Translations under genes and position numbers: made by a program
The notes under the pieces: model-generated
What the model was told of the DNA's origin: nothing
What the model saw: the letters and a program-made list of their open reading frames with translations, nothing else
The model's database searches: none
Part shown: positions 52,248 through 64,000 of the stretch, piece after piece
How positions within the stretch are numbered: the first letter of the stretch is position 1
Layout: the number at the start of each line of letters is the position of its first letter
Assembly: GCF_028769735.1 (NCBI RefSeq)
Contig: NC_088171.1
Coordinates: 66,543,216-66,607,215 of the forward strand
DNA: 64,000 nucleotides
Direction of reading: 5' to 3'
Source of the DNA: Zonotrichia leucophrys gambelii
Lineage: Eukaryota; Chordata; Aves; Passeriformes; Passerellidae

Positions 52248-52434
52248 GAGCTAGTAGCACAGTCGTCCCTGCTACCTACGGCTCTTCAGGCTTTCACACC
52301 CACCTTCCTGGCACCCACCTTAGTTCTGTGTTTGGTGTTAGAGTGTACTACAGCTCCCAGCAGCAAACCTGTCCTGAAACTTCAGAAGTTTGGGAACAAC
52401 TTTAACTGCCCTGTACTCCACTGACACAAATAAA
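52248..52434 (+). other. Possible terminal exon with poly(A) signal (non-coding RNA or unknown gene)
   Basis: A good acceptor (CTTCTCTTCCACAG, ending 52247) is followed by about 180 bp of GC-richer sequence and a canonical AATAAA at 52429-52434. Two of three plus frames stay open for about 50 codons and then stop, but no protein family is recognisable. It may be a chance arrangement. Confidence 0.2.
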
Positions 52435-52522
52435 TTTTGACTTGCCCTGTGAAAATATCGCTTCGTTATGGACAGTAGCGGCTTTTAGAGAGGACAGTAA
52501 TATTGCATATATTGCATTAAGC

Positions 52523-52536
52523 AAAAAAAAAAAAAA
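52523..52536. repeat. Poly(A) run, 14 bases
   Basis: A simple homopolymer. Confidence 0.9.
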
Positions 52537-52739
52537 ATGTTGAGGTTATTAGATGGAAAATTTGGGTTGGGATTAAAATTTTAACCTAATGTCAGTCAGA
52601 GATGCTACCAGAAAGAACATTCTGGCACAGCTCTGTTTGAGTAGCAAAGGAGCACAAATAGTGCCATGTCATGCTCGTAGGTTCTCTAGTCATAGAAAAT
52701 ATAATTTATTAATAATAATAATAGCCATTTTATGATGTT

Positions 52740-53270
52740 TTTTCTCTAAGAGAGTGAGCAGGCAGAAAGCTCCCCCCCTGCCTTCCAAATTCAGAAGGAC
52801 AAGCAGGCCAGTGAGCAAGCTGCATAAATACATAGAGAGGAGACTAAACGCATTGGCCTTAGCCATCCAATTGAATCATGATTCATTAGAGAAACAGCAA
52901 GCCAAAAGAAATCAAAGACAGTTCAAAAAAGGCAACATAAAGTTTTCATTTCCAAACAGTTTTAATTCACTGTTTGTGCTCTTTACTGAGAATATGCAAG
53001 GAACACAAACATTCCCATATGATTCAAATTACAATTTACATATGAATTACATTAGAAATATGAGCTACACTAAAGAGATAATTAGTGCTGTCCTGGGTTA
53101 TGTGAGCACAAACAAAATTAAATAAGAACAATTTCAAAGCCAAGTTTTGCTTTGCCTTTTCAACTAAGCTGGTTTAATCAGTGATAATGATGGAAATAAA
53201 TCCACTACATATAAAACAACGCACAACATACCATACTGTGTGAAATGTCATTATTACATCCCTTGCCTTG
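52740..53270. promoter_or_regulatory. Candidate conserved non-coding element overlapping a 123-codon open frame
   Basis: Complex AT-rich sequence rich in homeodomain-like words (CCAATTGAATCATGATTCATTAG at 52867-52889). The plus frame 52754-53125 is open for 123 codons. Its N-terminal half is basic and Gln-rich; the rest is Asn/Tyr/Ser-rich, as expected from translated AT-rich DNA. No domain is recognisable, so I favour a non-coding element over a gene. Confidence 0.35.
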
Positions 53271-53639
53271 GTAAATCTCACAGTCAAAAAAGAATACAAC
53301 ATCCCTGGTAGGATGCTACACAAAATTTGCTACTGCTGGGTGTCCAGCACTGGAGGTGATGGTCCCTAGGGCTTGCAAGGAAACAAGACCCACAGCAGGC
53401 CGGCAGCGCTGCACAGCACCACAGAGAAAGTAACAGGGAGGGGAGGGCTCTGAGGGTGTGTGACAGGGATTTTTTTTTAACATAGCATATGAATGAGAAA
53501 GAGCTGCCACAGGGAAAATAAAACCTGCCAATGTTAGCAGAGAGCAATGAGAGGGAGTGGAGCAGGAGAGGAGGGGGGAGACAGGGGAAGAAGAGAAGAA
53601 AGTGAGAAGGATAAAAAAACCACACACAAGCGAACTACC

Positions 53640-53965
53640 TGAGCATCAGTGCCTCAGCCCTTAAATAGAGCTATGGTTTATGACTACCTTGCCTAATGAG
53701 CTAAACTCTCGTGACCATAAAACTGAAATATAATTATGACATTAAAGATGCCTATATTTGAACTTAATTATTAATTAATTTAATGAGAGAATAGGAGGTT
53801 GTAAAATTGCTAATTAAACAGCTCTGTAAAACTGCAGACGGCAGAGGATTTACCAAATGATGAATCCCACAACAGTATTTGGGATATATCAATATTCTAT
53901 TAATATACAGTATGCCAGAGGTACTGGCTAGTACGCTGCTCACAGTTAAGCCGATGTGACAGGCA
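53640..53965. promoter_or_regulatory. Candidate conserved non-coding element with TAAT cluster
   Basis: TTAATTATTAATTAATTTAA at 53764-53783 sits among complex words such as CCTAATGAGCTAAAC and GCTAATTAAACAGC. It has no simple repeats and no ORF with recognisable content. Inference from texture. Confidence 0.35.
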
Positions 53966-56900
53966 TACAGAGTGAAAGAAAATGAAGGACATAAAATTCT
54001 GGATGACAACAACCTTGAAGACGATCTCTGCCCCCCACCTCTGTGGCAATTTCTGAAATCAGTTAAATAAACTCAGAAATGCAGGATAAAAATCAATCTT
54101 ACCATCACAAATGTGAGTAAATTGGCTTGAAGCACAGGACCCACCTGTGGTCTTTAGGCACCGTGGTGCTGTGTCGCTCTCCGCTCGTGAGCAGGAATGG
54201 CCAGAGAGAATCTGGACTTAAGTGCAACAGAAAGGGAGGGATGCAGCGTGAGTGAGTGAATATGTGTGCGTGCTTGCAAGTGAAAGAGAAGCTGAGCAAG
54301 AGCAAAAAATAACTGTCCCCGTGTGATTAGTGAAATTAAACTCAAGTGAACCTTCAGGGGCTGAATTGGAACCTACGGGGGACAATTTTAGAGATTCCCA
54401 CATTGCAGTATCAACATATGAGGAATTTTGCTGTAAGATTTGAGTGGCAATGCTATTTGGACAACATTCATTTAAAAATACAGGGCAGGGGTGCAGGGAA
54501 ACATTTTCCTTTAGCATTGAGCCTAATTCAAGGACCATTAAAAGAAAATGCACTGGGGTATCTAGTCCGCATATCTCTAAATGTCACTCAGGACTAATTA
54601 CTGGGATAAAAGTAAAATAAAAAAATCAAATATCCTTTTTGTAGGAAACAATGAAACACCTCTGGACAGTGTAACAGAAACCATGAATAACACTAGGTTA
54701 ACTGTAGGAGGTACATTTTAATATTTGCATGAATCCTTAGAACTGTTGCTTTTTATACCTGCCATGTGGGATAGCTTTTCCTTTATGTATTTTGGTTTTT
54801 AAATTCACAGAATATTTTGTTTTTTAAATGCCCTGTTGACAGCCACGAGAAGGAATTTAACAAACAATACCAAGAAAATTGTGTGGGAGGAGACTTGCCT
54901 TTCACTCTAAGGGAAAAAATACAGTCATCACACTAACATCTCCCACGTCTGGAAAACTAATGGGCAATCCTGAGAGCAAGGACAAGAGCTGTATTCCCAA
55001 GTCCTTTGGCAGTTCTAAAGAAGCTACACATATTTTCAGTGCCTCAGTTTCTACTTTCTAAGCTAGGAATAAGAACAGTTTTGTGTTATTTATCATTCAT
55101 GTTTCAGAACAGTAAATAGAAGCTTGCACTTAATTTCTGAGTGATCTCCAGAAGTTGTTCTTTATTGACTGGTTTGGAAAAAGACTTTACAAGTGTCACT
55201 CCCTGCACTTTTTTTTATTTCTTTAATGTCCATCTTTGTCTGTATGAACAAGGTAATTTAAAGCAGCTATAAATTTCACATGATAGTCTTGTTACCTTGT
55301 CTCAAATACTTACACAGTTTTTAGTCTCTTGATGTTCAGAAACTTTACTGGTGGGTTTTGTATGAGAATCTGCCACTGAAAGAGCTGCTGCTTTAAAAAA
55401 TCTTGATCCCAATTTAGAAAACTACTCTGGCTGGTTTCTATCTTATAATATGTGCAATTAATAAATATGAAAGCTTCTATGCATTTATTATCGTTGTATC
55501 ATGCCCTGCAGTTTTATAGATCCAATTTTTCAAAAAGTGACTTCATCTACCAGAAATAAAACCAGACAGACTTCTTCTATTGTATAGTCAGCTATTGAAC
55601 CAGCCCCTTGACTGGAGGGTTTTGTGAGATCTGGACTGTGTTCTTTCCCAGTTTTCAAGCTCAACAAATCAGGCAATGTATTAAAACTGGTGGGTTATAG
55701 TAAAAAGGACATTCCAGAGGGCTCATCATCACCACATTCCAGGTTACACATCTAGAACATCAAAGAAATTGGCTCCGTACCTCCACCATAACTACCCCAT
55801 GGTTAACTTTATTACAGGTAGCTCTCTCTCTTTGCTACAGAAACTCAACCTGCAGCAGATTGACTGCCTTGAAACACAAAAAGAAAGGCACAAAATCTGG
55901 GGATGCCATTCCCTCCAAGTTCCCTTGATGCAACCATTGTAGCAGCTTCCTTTCAGACAGAAATATTTGAGAAAGGGTAAACACTGGTTAGTTATTGTCC
56001 AGCCAAAATTTGGTTGATGTTTTCTGTGATACTTGCTGCTTTCCAGTTGTGAGAAAATCCTGGGCAGGAACGGACAGGGACCTCCTCATTGTAAGGAGCA
56101 TGAGAGGTCCAGCCAATAGCTCTGAATCTGAAGACCATGCTCATCTTTGTAAGACTGGTCACTGCAGACCCTGGGAGAAAATTATTTTGTCTCATTTCTC
56201 TGCTATGAGTGCTGGGGGCTGTTCACTGCTGCCTGACAGTGATTTTAGGCTTAGCAGGGGCAGAGATCTCTCTGGGCATCAGCAGCCATGGCAGCAATGC
56301 TGCTCCCAGCCTTGTGTCACCCATCACCCTAAAGTGGGTCACAGCTTGACAGCCTCTGGGATGGCAGAGTCTGTAAATGCTATGGGCGAAATCCAGCTGT
56401 GGCCCAGAGCTAAACTGTGTGGCTGACAGGGGTGCCTGTCAAGCTTGATTACCAGGAGAGAGCTCCAAAGTGAGAGGAGTTGTGATGAGCCATCACTGGT
56501 ACTGCAGGCCTGTGTCAGGGTCTCGCTGTGATACGTGTGAAAAGTTTGCAAACCCAAAGCTTTCATTGATCTGATTTAATTCCTAAGGATTTAAATTGTT
56601 TTTTTAATAATGATTTAAATCTTAAAGGAGGTTAACTTGGTTCAAGTTATCTTCTGCTTTTGTTTGCATCTGTCCCTTTTGTGCCCTTTAGAAAGCATTC
56701 CCTTTTTCGATTGGATGGTATGCTGTAAAATATGTGACTAAATGCATCCTACTAAGTAAGCTGCTCATTTTGTGTTTGTTGCTGATCAGAAAGAGTTTTT
56801 TTATCTTTGCCCATTCAATTAGCCAGGTCTTTAATTTAATATAATTTAACTTCATCCTTTTAACATTTCAGAATGTTAGACTATGGTGTGTGGTTTAAGT

Positions 56901-57805
56901 CCTTTTCATTAGGTGAATACTATTTTTGTTTCAGTATTTGTGTTAGAAAATATTTATAAACACATTTAACATACTTACAAATGAAGGAAAAAACACTTTA
57001 AAATAGTTCTCATTAAGTAAATAAATCTGTCTTTAACTCAATGGATATGTAGAAGGGAAAACATATTTCCTTAAACAGATAATTAATTTGATATCTACTG
57101 TATGCATTATAACTTAAAGACAAAACCAGGATTTTTTTTTAAGCTTCCAACTGGTTTCTAATGCTGATTGAATTATTCATTGATAAGACCTAATCTAATA
57201 CATTGAAATCAAGATAAAAACTTTTATAATTCCTGAAAACAAATTTTCTGCAGTCAAAAATTCTAAACTGAAGGAAAAAATTGCAGACTATATTTTATTT
57301 CTTTACTAGAGATTTCAAATGATCAGTGATTTGAAGTTTTTTTCAAACCTCAAAGTGAGACTAGCACTCCTTGCAATGATCACTGCAGAGACAAAAACAT
57401 GGGCGAAACACATGAACAAAAGTTTAAAAAAAAAGTTTCTTACTCTAGCATGAAGTTTACAGATCAGAAAGTTGTGGTCTGAAAATAGAGGATTACTGTA
57501 TTTATCAAAAAGCAAAAGAATTTGCATTAGTTCCAGTTACTACAGACTTTCTTTAAATCAAAATGAATGGCACAGAATGAATCAGACAGGAAATATATGA
57601 ATTCAGCTTTTCCATGTCAGGAAAACAGTTCAATTATTACATTTGTTATGAGATCTGAAAGGATAAAAGGTGTCCTCCCATGTATGTGTATTGGCATATG
57701 TATATATGGCAAAAGTTTGGAGAGGAGTTAAATTAACCGCTCTGTTGTTCCATAAGGTAAAGAATCCATCTGGCCTTGCAAACTAAATGAAAGAGTTTAC
57801 CAGTG

Positions 57806-57861
57806 GTAAAATACTAAGTAAAAAGCATTTTTAGTAAAATACTAAGTAAAAACCATTCTAA
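57806..57861. repeat. 28-bp tandem duplication
   Basis: GTAAAATACTAAGTAAAAA begins both copies (57806 and 57834), identical over 19 bases; the following nine bases are similar. Confidence 0.85.
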
Positions 57862-59200
57862 ACCCACAGGGATTAAGTAGCTCTTTGTAGCATTGAGGTG
57901 ACAGGTACTTTAGGATTATAGGCTGTTGAGAGAAAGAACTGCTTATTTTATGTTGCTTTTCTAGGAGATCACAAGTTCTTCTGGAAGAAAGATAAAGAAC
58001 AACTTTGGGGTCCACAATCTATAGAATACTCTTGCCTTTCACTTGGTCATCAGATCACACCTTTGGATTAACCTCTATACCCAACTGTCCTCACTGTTTA
58101 TCTATGAATACCCCGTGAACTTTCCATACCTCATTTAGATAATTATCAAAAACCCTCTTCCAAATGCAAGTGTTTAGAGGACAGCAAGCAGGTTTCAGCT
58201 GCTGAAGCAGAGGCTGTGACCTCTGTATTTTGCTTCAAGGAATTACACAACCTTTCATAGTATGTCATGAGGAAGGTTGAAGCATGGCAACCCTTAATGC
58301 TTGGCCTGTCCTTTAAAAATCTAGCTGGGTACATGGCGAGTGTTCTAAATCACAAACCAGGCAAGCATCATCAGGAACAAGGCAACCTTTCTGCTCCTGA
58401 GCTCCATATGTGTTAATCTTTTCCTGACTCTGTGAGTTTTGATTTAGCTCTGGAGGAAAGGGAAGGTGAGAAAGCAATCTGAGTGATGCTGGCTGCACCC
58501 AGGTCTCAAGCTGGTTGCTTAGCAAGGTGTCTCACAGCATCCTTCTGCTGCAGCTTTGACTGCAGTTTGTCCAACTGAGAGAAGGCATCAGGAATAAAAT
58601 CACTCTACAAATGTGTTGTGCTCGAGCACCAAACTTGTCACAACCCCAGCTGGTCACAGCAATGCTCAAAAACTGTTCTAAACACCCTGTCCTAGATTTC
58701 AGTGGGACTTTTTTACAGTTAAAACTATGTGTCTGTGTAAGTCCTAGACTGCATTTAGAGGCAAATTTTAGATCTTGGGTCCATCTCAATATGTTGGGTT
58801 TTTTTCCCTTTTTGTTTTGTGAAATTAGCTAATTCTTATTTGTTGTAAAATAAGCTTCCTTTATATATTAAAAGCTTATAGAGGAAACCACAAATTAAAG
58901 TCACAAATTAAAAAAATGTTAAAAAACCTAAAAAAAAAGAAAATTAAGTACTAAATAAACAATGTGGGAAGATATAAGTACTAGTTACAGAAAAAATAAA
59001 TAATTTAAATGCAAAGACACTTTATCTACATGTAGATACATTCTGAGACAATATTTTCTTCTGAAAGAAAAATCTAAATATAAAGTGTATGACATAATTT
59101 AAGTACATATTTCCTGAAAAAATAACAGCTGTCTGTTTTCATCAGACCCATTCAAGAAATTAAGGATAAAAAGGAAAAGGTTAGCAAAGCATCTTAGATG

Positions 59201-59254
59201 TGCAGCATTTGTTGTGTTGCAGCATTTGGTTGCAGCATTTGGTGTTGCAGGATT
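59201..59254. repeat. Tandem TGCAGCATTTG-type repeat, about four copies
   Basis: TGCAGCATTTG recurs at about 59201, 59218 and 59231, and a changed TTGCAGGATTT follows at about 59245. The period is irregular (13-17 bp). Confidence 0.8.
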
Positions 59255-59670
59255 TAAAAAAGTAATTCTGAAGAACTAGAGGAAGGGATCATAATGCCAC
59301 TATTTTTTTCTAAAATGTAGAGATGCCTTAAAGGAGGATAGGAAGGTGAAGGCATGCGTGTCTTCTGTGACATGCATGTGAAAGTCTTCTAATGCCTGAA
59401 ATATGATTGATCATATTCAATCATGTAGGTTCATCTTTGTGCTTGTGAAAGAAAGTTTAAGAACTGGGAGATAAGCCAGTTCTGGGATGGAGTGGTAAGC
59501 CCCCCAAATTCTTCAGCTCCTACCATTAGCAACAGAAGAGATGTCTGACACAGTAAATCAATTTGGAAGGATTAAATAACAATTTGGTCTTTGCATTATG
59601 AAAAGTGAGATCCCATCTGGTCTGAGTTTGCTTCTTGTTTACAGATGCCTTAGTTTGAATGAAGAATAGG

Positions 59671-59701
59671 AAAAAAAAAAAAAGAAGAAAAAAAAAGAAA
59701 T
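59671..59701. repeat. A-rich tract
   Basis: A13 is followed by AAGA units. The open stretch on the minus strand across it is low-complexity. Confidence 0.9.
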
Positions 59702-61079
59702 TGCTCATTCCCCCAGACAAATAGAAATGTTCCTCCACCACAGGCAGGTCAGCAGGATGTCATTTATAGATGGCCATTGACATTTCTTCAGGTAGCTCTA
59801 TGTATACACCTGCCCTTGGCCATGCCTAAGCTTTTCTGGTGACTTCATCTCCCTAAAAACATATTTATCTTCCTTTTGATGTATCCTGTCACAGTAACAT
59901 GTTCTTTCACTGTATAATCAAATTATATGAGGACACATGAGACAAGCCACCCAAGCAGACGAACTCGCTCTCGCCCTACTTTGATCTAGCTCAGTCATTT
60001 CTGGTGACTCAGGTGTACAAAACAATTCCCAGGAAATGGCAGAAAAAACATGCATGGATGTGCATTTGGGAATACCAACTGCAGTGAGCAATTGGACAGC
60101 ACAAGTTCAAGTTACACAAAGGATTTAAATAATGTGCCGGAAAACATCCCAACCACAAGTTGAAAGGCTTCCTTTTTTCCATGCCTTCTTCTTAAGAGGT
60201 CTAATTTAAAAATGCAACATGCAGTCAAAACGTTAAACATAATAATGGGTCAATCTAACACTCTTCTTGTTGCAATCAAAGAGGAGGAAAGCTTTATGTG
60301 TACATGTGATGAACAAACATACATACCTTATAGCAATGTTGAAACAGATTCTCCTGGTCCACCTATGCACCTGCGATGTCAATACATTTACACACATGTT
60401 TATACTCATAAATGAGAGGAAAATTTATAGAAGGAGACAGTAAATGAGTAGTATCAGTTTCACATTTCACCTTCAGGAGTAGTTTAAGAGCAAAGGTTCT
60501 GACTCTTGCTTACACTAATAACATCACAATCCAAAATAAACTTGAACAATGGTGCAAATTGCATTTAATCTTTACAGTCTGATGCAAGATGGAGAGTAGT
60601 ATTAATGAGGAAGTGCCTTAGATACTCTTCCTCTGCAAATTGTTTAATGTAACAACATTAGGTGCAGTTTAGTTATCCTCTAAACAGAAATGACCTGGTG
60701 TTTTACTGGTATGAAAGTTTTTATTAAACTGCTTGAATACTAGGAAAACCAGAACATTTTGTGTCCTCGATTTTCCCACTTGTATCAGTTGCTCTAATGA
60801 GAGACATTGCCTTTCTCAACATGCCTTCTCTTCTGTCTCTTTACACCAGCATGGCAACAAGAACATTACTACCACAAAATTATGTGCTACATTTCAAAAA
60901 TGCAGCAGGAGAGAAAATTTTAAAAATCATTTTTCCTCCCCCTCTCTCCCCATGCTTCTCAAGCTCTTTTGTATTGACACCTTTTCCTGCCCTGCTTGTA
61001 GAAAGGTTTATTTCTTCTCCAGCAATGCATTTTAGATGCGAGTGGATCACAGTTGTGTGTTAAATCATGAACAAAACCA

Positions 61080-61110
61080 ATCTCTCTCCCTCTCCCTCTC
61101 TCCCCCTTTC
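61080..61110. repeat. (TCTCCC)n pyrimidine tract
   Basis: CTCTCCC words repeat over about 30 bp without a purine. Confidence 0.85.
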
Positions 61111-61139
61111 TTGTTGTCTGTCCTTTTTACTTAAACATA

Positions 61140-62200
61140 GCTTCTAGATTAATGATTCATTCTTCTAAAAGGCTGCTGTGCCTAGCAGATTACACTGTAA
61201 AATCTGCCATTCTGTTTATGTTTAAAATACAAGATTAAAGCAGTGGTCATGCTGAGGGAAATGGTTCTCACACAGAACAAGAAAGGATCAATCCACGTCT
61301 GCCGAATCCAGGCTGTTTTAGCAGAGTCTGCCGTTTTGGTGCGCTGCCAGACCCCAAAGAAACGCTGGTGAGCTTTGAAACTTCGTAGCCACTCTTAGAC
61401 TGAGCACAGCAAGTACTTAAAATACAGCTTATCACACGCTAATGTACCTCTGAAAGTTACAGCAGCCTAGCTGTCTCTAAATTGCAGGGAAAGCACTTGA
61501 GAAATAAATTACTGATTCCTATTCAGAAACAAAAAGGCGAAAGATTTTAACAAAAAGTAGCCTCTATGGTGCTTTTGTAAGTATATGGGGCTAGAATTTG
61601 CCCCTGGTACAGTTGAATCTATATCCAGGTCATTTATAGTTAAATTATCACTGGCAGTAATGCTCTTTTTTTATTGTGTCAAGCATTAGCGTAAAGACAA
61701 ATCAGACCCCAAGTTTTTTTTTTTTGTTTTTTTTTGGTGGTTTGTTTTTTTTTTTTTTGTTGTTGTTGTTGTTATTGTTCCTTCAGTGTGACTTACTCAC
61801 CAGATCAAATAAGTTGATCCATAAAAGCTAGTTGGGCATGTAATGTCAGCCAGATATTAGATTGGAGACTTGTATACACTTGAAATTTACAAAAATAACT
61901 CATTTGAAATAATTGCTCTGAAACAGCTATTTGGGCAGAAAAGCTGTAGGGATATTTCTCAGCCATTTCAGATTAGTTATCTCAGTAAATTTCTAAGTAT
62001 AGACAAGCCCTCGTGATCTGTCCTGCCAAATGAAGATTGTTCTATTCAATTAGCTCTCATAAAGTAAAGTGGGGAGGGGTAAAAGTAGCTCTCATTAAAT
62101 ATAAATTTCCATATTTATTAAGCAAATGTGAGAAAACACAAATTCGAATTCACATACATTTTGTACTCATTAAGTGAAGCAGGCCTTCTAAAGAAGCCAT
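61140..62200. promoter_or_regulatory. Candidate conserved non-coding region, split by the T-rich tract
   Basis: Complex sequence with scattered CpGs (ATCCACGTCTGCCGAATCC near 61290, GTGCGCTGCC near 61340) on the left. To the right of the T tract are TTCTATTCAATTAGCTC and a second block, TAGCTCTCATTAAATA, whose TAGCTCTCAT(T/A)AA word occurs at about 62050 and 62087. No coding signal. Conservation was not tested. Confidence 0.3.
61714..61780. repeat. Poly(T) / (TTG)n compound tract
   Basis: Three T runs separated by G or GGTGG are followed by five to six TTG units. It could mark the A-tail of a retroposed copy on the minus strand, but no body is recognisable next to it. Confidence 0.85.
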
Positions 62201-63914
62201 GAGTCTACTCACTGGAGATTCAAATCAGAGAAAGGTTGTTTGGTGTTTGAGGGACCTGGGCTGATGGGGACTCTGCCTTTTGGGTGAGGGTCTGAGACAT
62301 GGTTATGAATCATGATTACAAATTACAGTTATTTCAAAGAAAGGCCATTCTGGAAACATCTTATGGTTTGTTGGAGATTTCTTTTCTTCCTCGAAATTTT
62401 GGCCCTATTTTTAAGCAGGACAGGGAGTACTTTTAAATAAAAGGCAGTATTTTGAGGGGCAGGGAGTGAAAATACTGTCAGCTCCTCCATAAAAGTCAAA
62501 GCCATCCATGAAAAGATGATACCTTTTCTAACTGTGGTGTTTAAAGCAGAAGTGAGTTTAAATGCTGTGGATTAAATGCATAGTTTAAATAAGAAATCTA
62601 GACATTTCAGCCATCATGTCTGTGAGTAGAAAATGCTGCTGCTATTTGGTACTCAGAGTGGTCCTTGGCAGTGTTGTGTTGAAGCTGCTTTCCATCCTTG
62701 CAGGGCTGGCCTTGACCTTCCCCTCCTCCAGAAAACATGTATTAGCGAAAAATCACCTAAATTTTTTCTAAAACCTCATGGCTAAAGAGATTGTTACATG
62801 CATATGGATTAAAAGCTAGACTGTTTATTATACATATTTAGATCTGAATTGGAAGTAGATTACTATCCAGGCCAGACTAAACACTTTTAATTTAACGAAC
62901 CAGTGCTGGCCTTAAAGAGGGGGTGAAATAAATGTTTAATATATCCTATATCATCTTTCCCCAAATGGTTTCTATTTATCATCCAAGTACCTAAGCAATG
63001 TAACTACATATAAAATCCACAGATTTTATAGTTCAGTAATAAGTACATGCAAATTATGTTGTCATATAAACATACTGGCACAAAAAGATGTATAATACCT
63101 ATCAGACTAGTTAGCCATTATCTTAATTACAAAAGGATTATCCCTGCAAAGGCAAGGCCATAATATAATAGGAGTTCTGAAATATGAACAATCTGTAGCT
63201 ATGTTTACCATTAATTCAGACTGCACTTATATTTCCATTTCCCTTTTTCTACTGTTTATTTTTGTTAATGTTTATGTGTCCCTTTGTAAGCAGCAGTATG
63301 GTACAGCATCCCATCAAATTCACCGTGAAAGCTCCAAAGAGCCATCCTGAGTATATTAATCCTCCATAAAAATAAATAAGCTATATGAGAGAGAGCATTT
63401 CTATAAGGCTCGAGTGTTAGTACTGGCAGCTGGACCATGAGGTGGCGAGAATGCTCGTGCCAACTTTGAGATTCATGCATGAAAAGGCTTTTTCTTTTTT
63501 TTTTCTGAGATGGGCTTTGAATTTTTTTACTCTTTTAGTAAAATTTTCCTGTAATAATGACACTGTCTTTATCCTTCCATCTGTGGAAGTCACAAACGCT
63601 TTCTAAAGGGCAGGTGAAAGACAGGAGGGTCTGAAAGAGGTCAGGTCACACAAGAAAGATGTTTCACAGTTGGGACTTTGCAAACATAATGTAGGAAAAA
63701 TACCAAATATGAGTAAATCTTCATCTTTTCCTAACGTTACATTTGCTCTGATGTATTTTCTGAAAGCTGCCCAAGTATAACTATTTATTTTAACTAAAGT
63801 AATCAAGATTAATGTCAGCAGTTATGACACACGCTGTTTGCTAAAGAACACATAGAACAATTGCTCAAGGCAAGCTTCATTAAGAAATCAGATAAAATTA
63901 GTAAAACTGATTAT
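62201..63914. other. Gene-free, AT-rich DNA
   Basis: No recognisable gene or transposon. A perfect octamer ATGCAAAT occurs at 63047-63054. Confidence 0.6.
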
Positions 63915-64000
63915 ATTTCAAAACTCAGCAGCGGCAGCAGCTCAAATTGCCATTCAGGAGCCTCCAATTAACACAATAGGTCTTGTTCACAATCAGCTCT
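63915..64000. promoter_or_regulatory. Possible element cut by the window end
   Basis: GCAGCGGCAGCAGCTCAAAT followed by CAGGAGCCTCCAATTAACAC is complex, CpG-bearing sequence unlike the AT-rich DNA to its left. It continues beyond the window, so its nature cannot be judged. Confidence 0.2.

Larger units (their letters stand above)
53966..61139. other. Gene-free DNA
   Basis: A GC-richer patch at 55990-56430 is open for 143 codons on the plus strand (a Cys/Ser/His-rich translation without a known domain); I do not call it a gene. Tandem duplications at 57.8 and 59.2 kb and an A-rich tract at 59.67 kb are listed separately. Confidence 0.6.

Noticed and set aside
55995..56426. 143-codon plus-strand open frame
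   Set aside because: No domain, no clear splice context, and an ordinary GC-richer patch. Chance is the simplest reading.
59400..59417. Small perfect palindrome AATATGA-TTGA-TCATATT
   Set aside because: Seven-base arms in AT-rich DNA are expected by chance in a window of this size; no further structure around it suggests a miRNA.
1..64000. Endogenous retrovirus, LTR, tRNA, snRNA, known miRNA or CRISPR-like array
   Set aside because: Both strands were read for LTR ends, pol motifs, tRNA boxes, familiar miRNA seeds and regularly spaced repeats; nothing convincing appeared. Dedicated tools could still find decayed copies.

Overview
The window looks like avian nuclear DNA from a gene-poor, AT-rich part of a chromosome. 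The main evidence is four CR1 LINE fragments, the dominant bird retrotransposon, including two with the characteristic CR1 3' end. The low overall repeat load fits a bird, and no L1, Alu, B-element or other mammalian repeat was seen. No bacterial operon structure, tRNA, rRNA, CRISPR array or IS element was seen. The species cannot be named from this sequence alone.

Only one protein-coding gene can be supported. It lies at 7505-8266 (+) and encodes 253 residues. Its last ~60 residues match, as I remember it, the conserved helical C-terminus of the vertebrate UPF0500 / C1orf216 family. The divergent N-terminal part suggests a paralogue rather than C1orf216 itself. A strong acceptor just before the ATG and a consensus donor 585 bp upstream support a two-exon model with a non-coding or mostly non-coding first exon.

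Layout. 1-6.9 kb: intergenic, with microsatellites and a small inverted repeat. 6.9-8.3 kb: the C1orf216-like gene. 8.3-43 kb: long gene-free stretch with two old CR1 pieces (16.1 kb, 32.3 kb), several short tandem duplications, a 183-bp AT-rich inverted-repeat block (19.0 kb), and segments that resemble conserved non-coding elements (13.6-14.0 kb, 24.9-26.0 kb). 42.3-42.8 kb: a CpG-bearing GC-rich patch with three clustered GATTA motifs. 43.4-44.7 kb: two CR1 fragments of different subfamilies lying head-to-tail on the minus strand. 44.7-64 kb: gene-free, with the densest run of regulatory-looking sequence at 51.1-54.6 kb and again at 61.1-62.2 kb.

The overall picture is a gene desert holding one small, little-studied gene and probably distal regulatory DNA for a gene outside the window. 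All conserved-element calls are inference from sequence texture (homeodomain and POU motifs, no simple repeats). A cross-species alignment would decide them. No novel multi-gene system was found.
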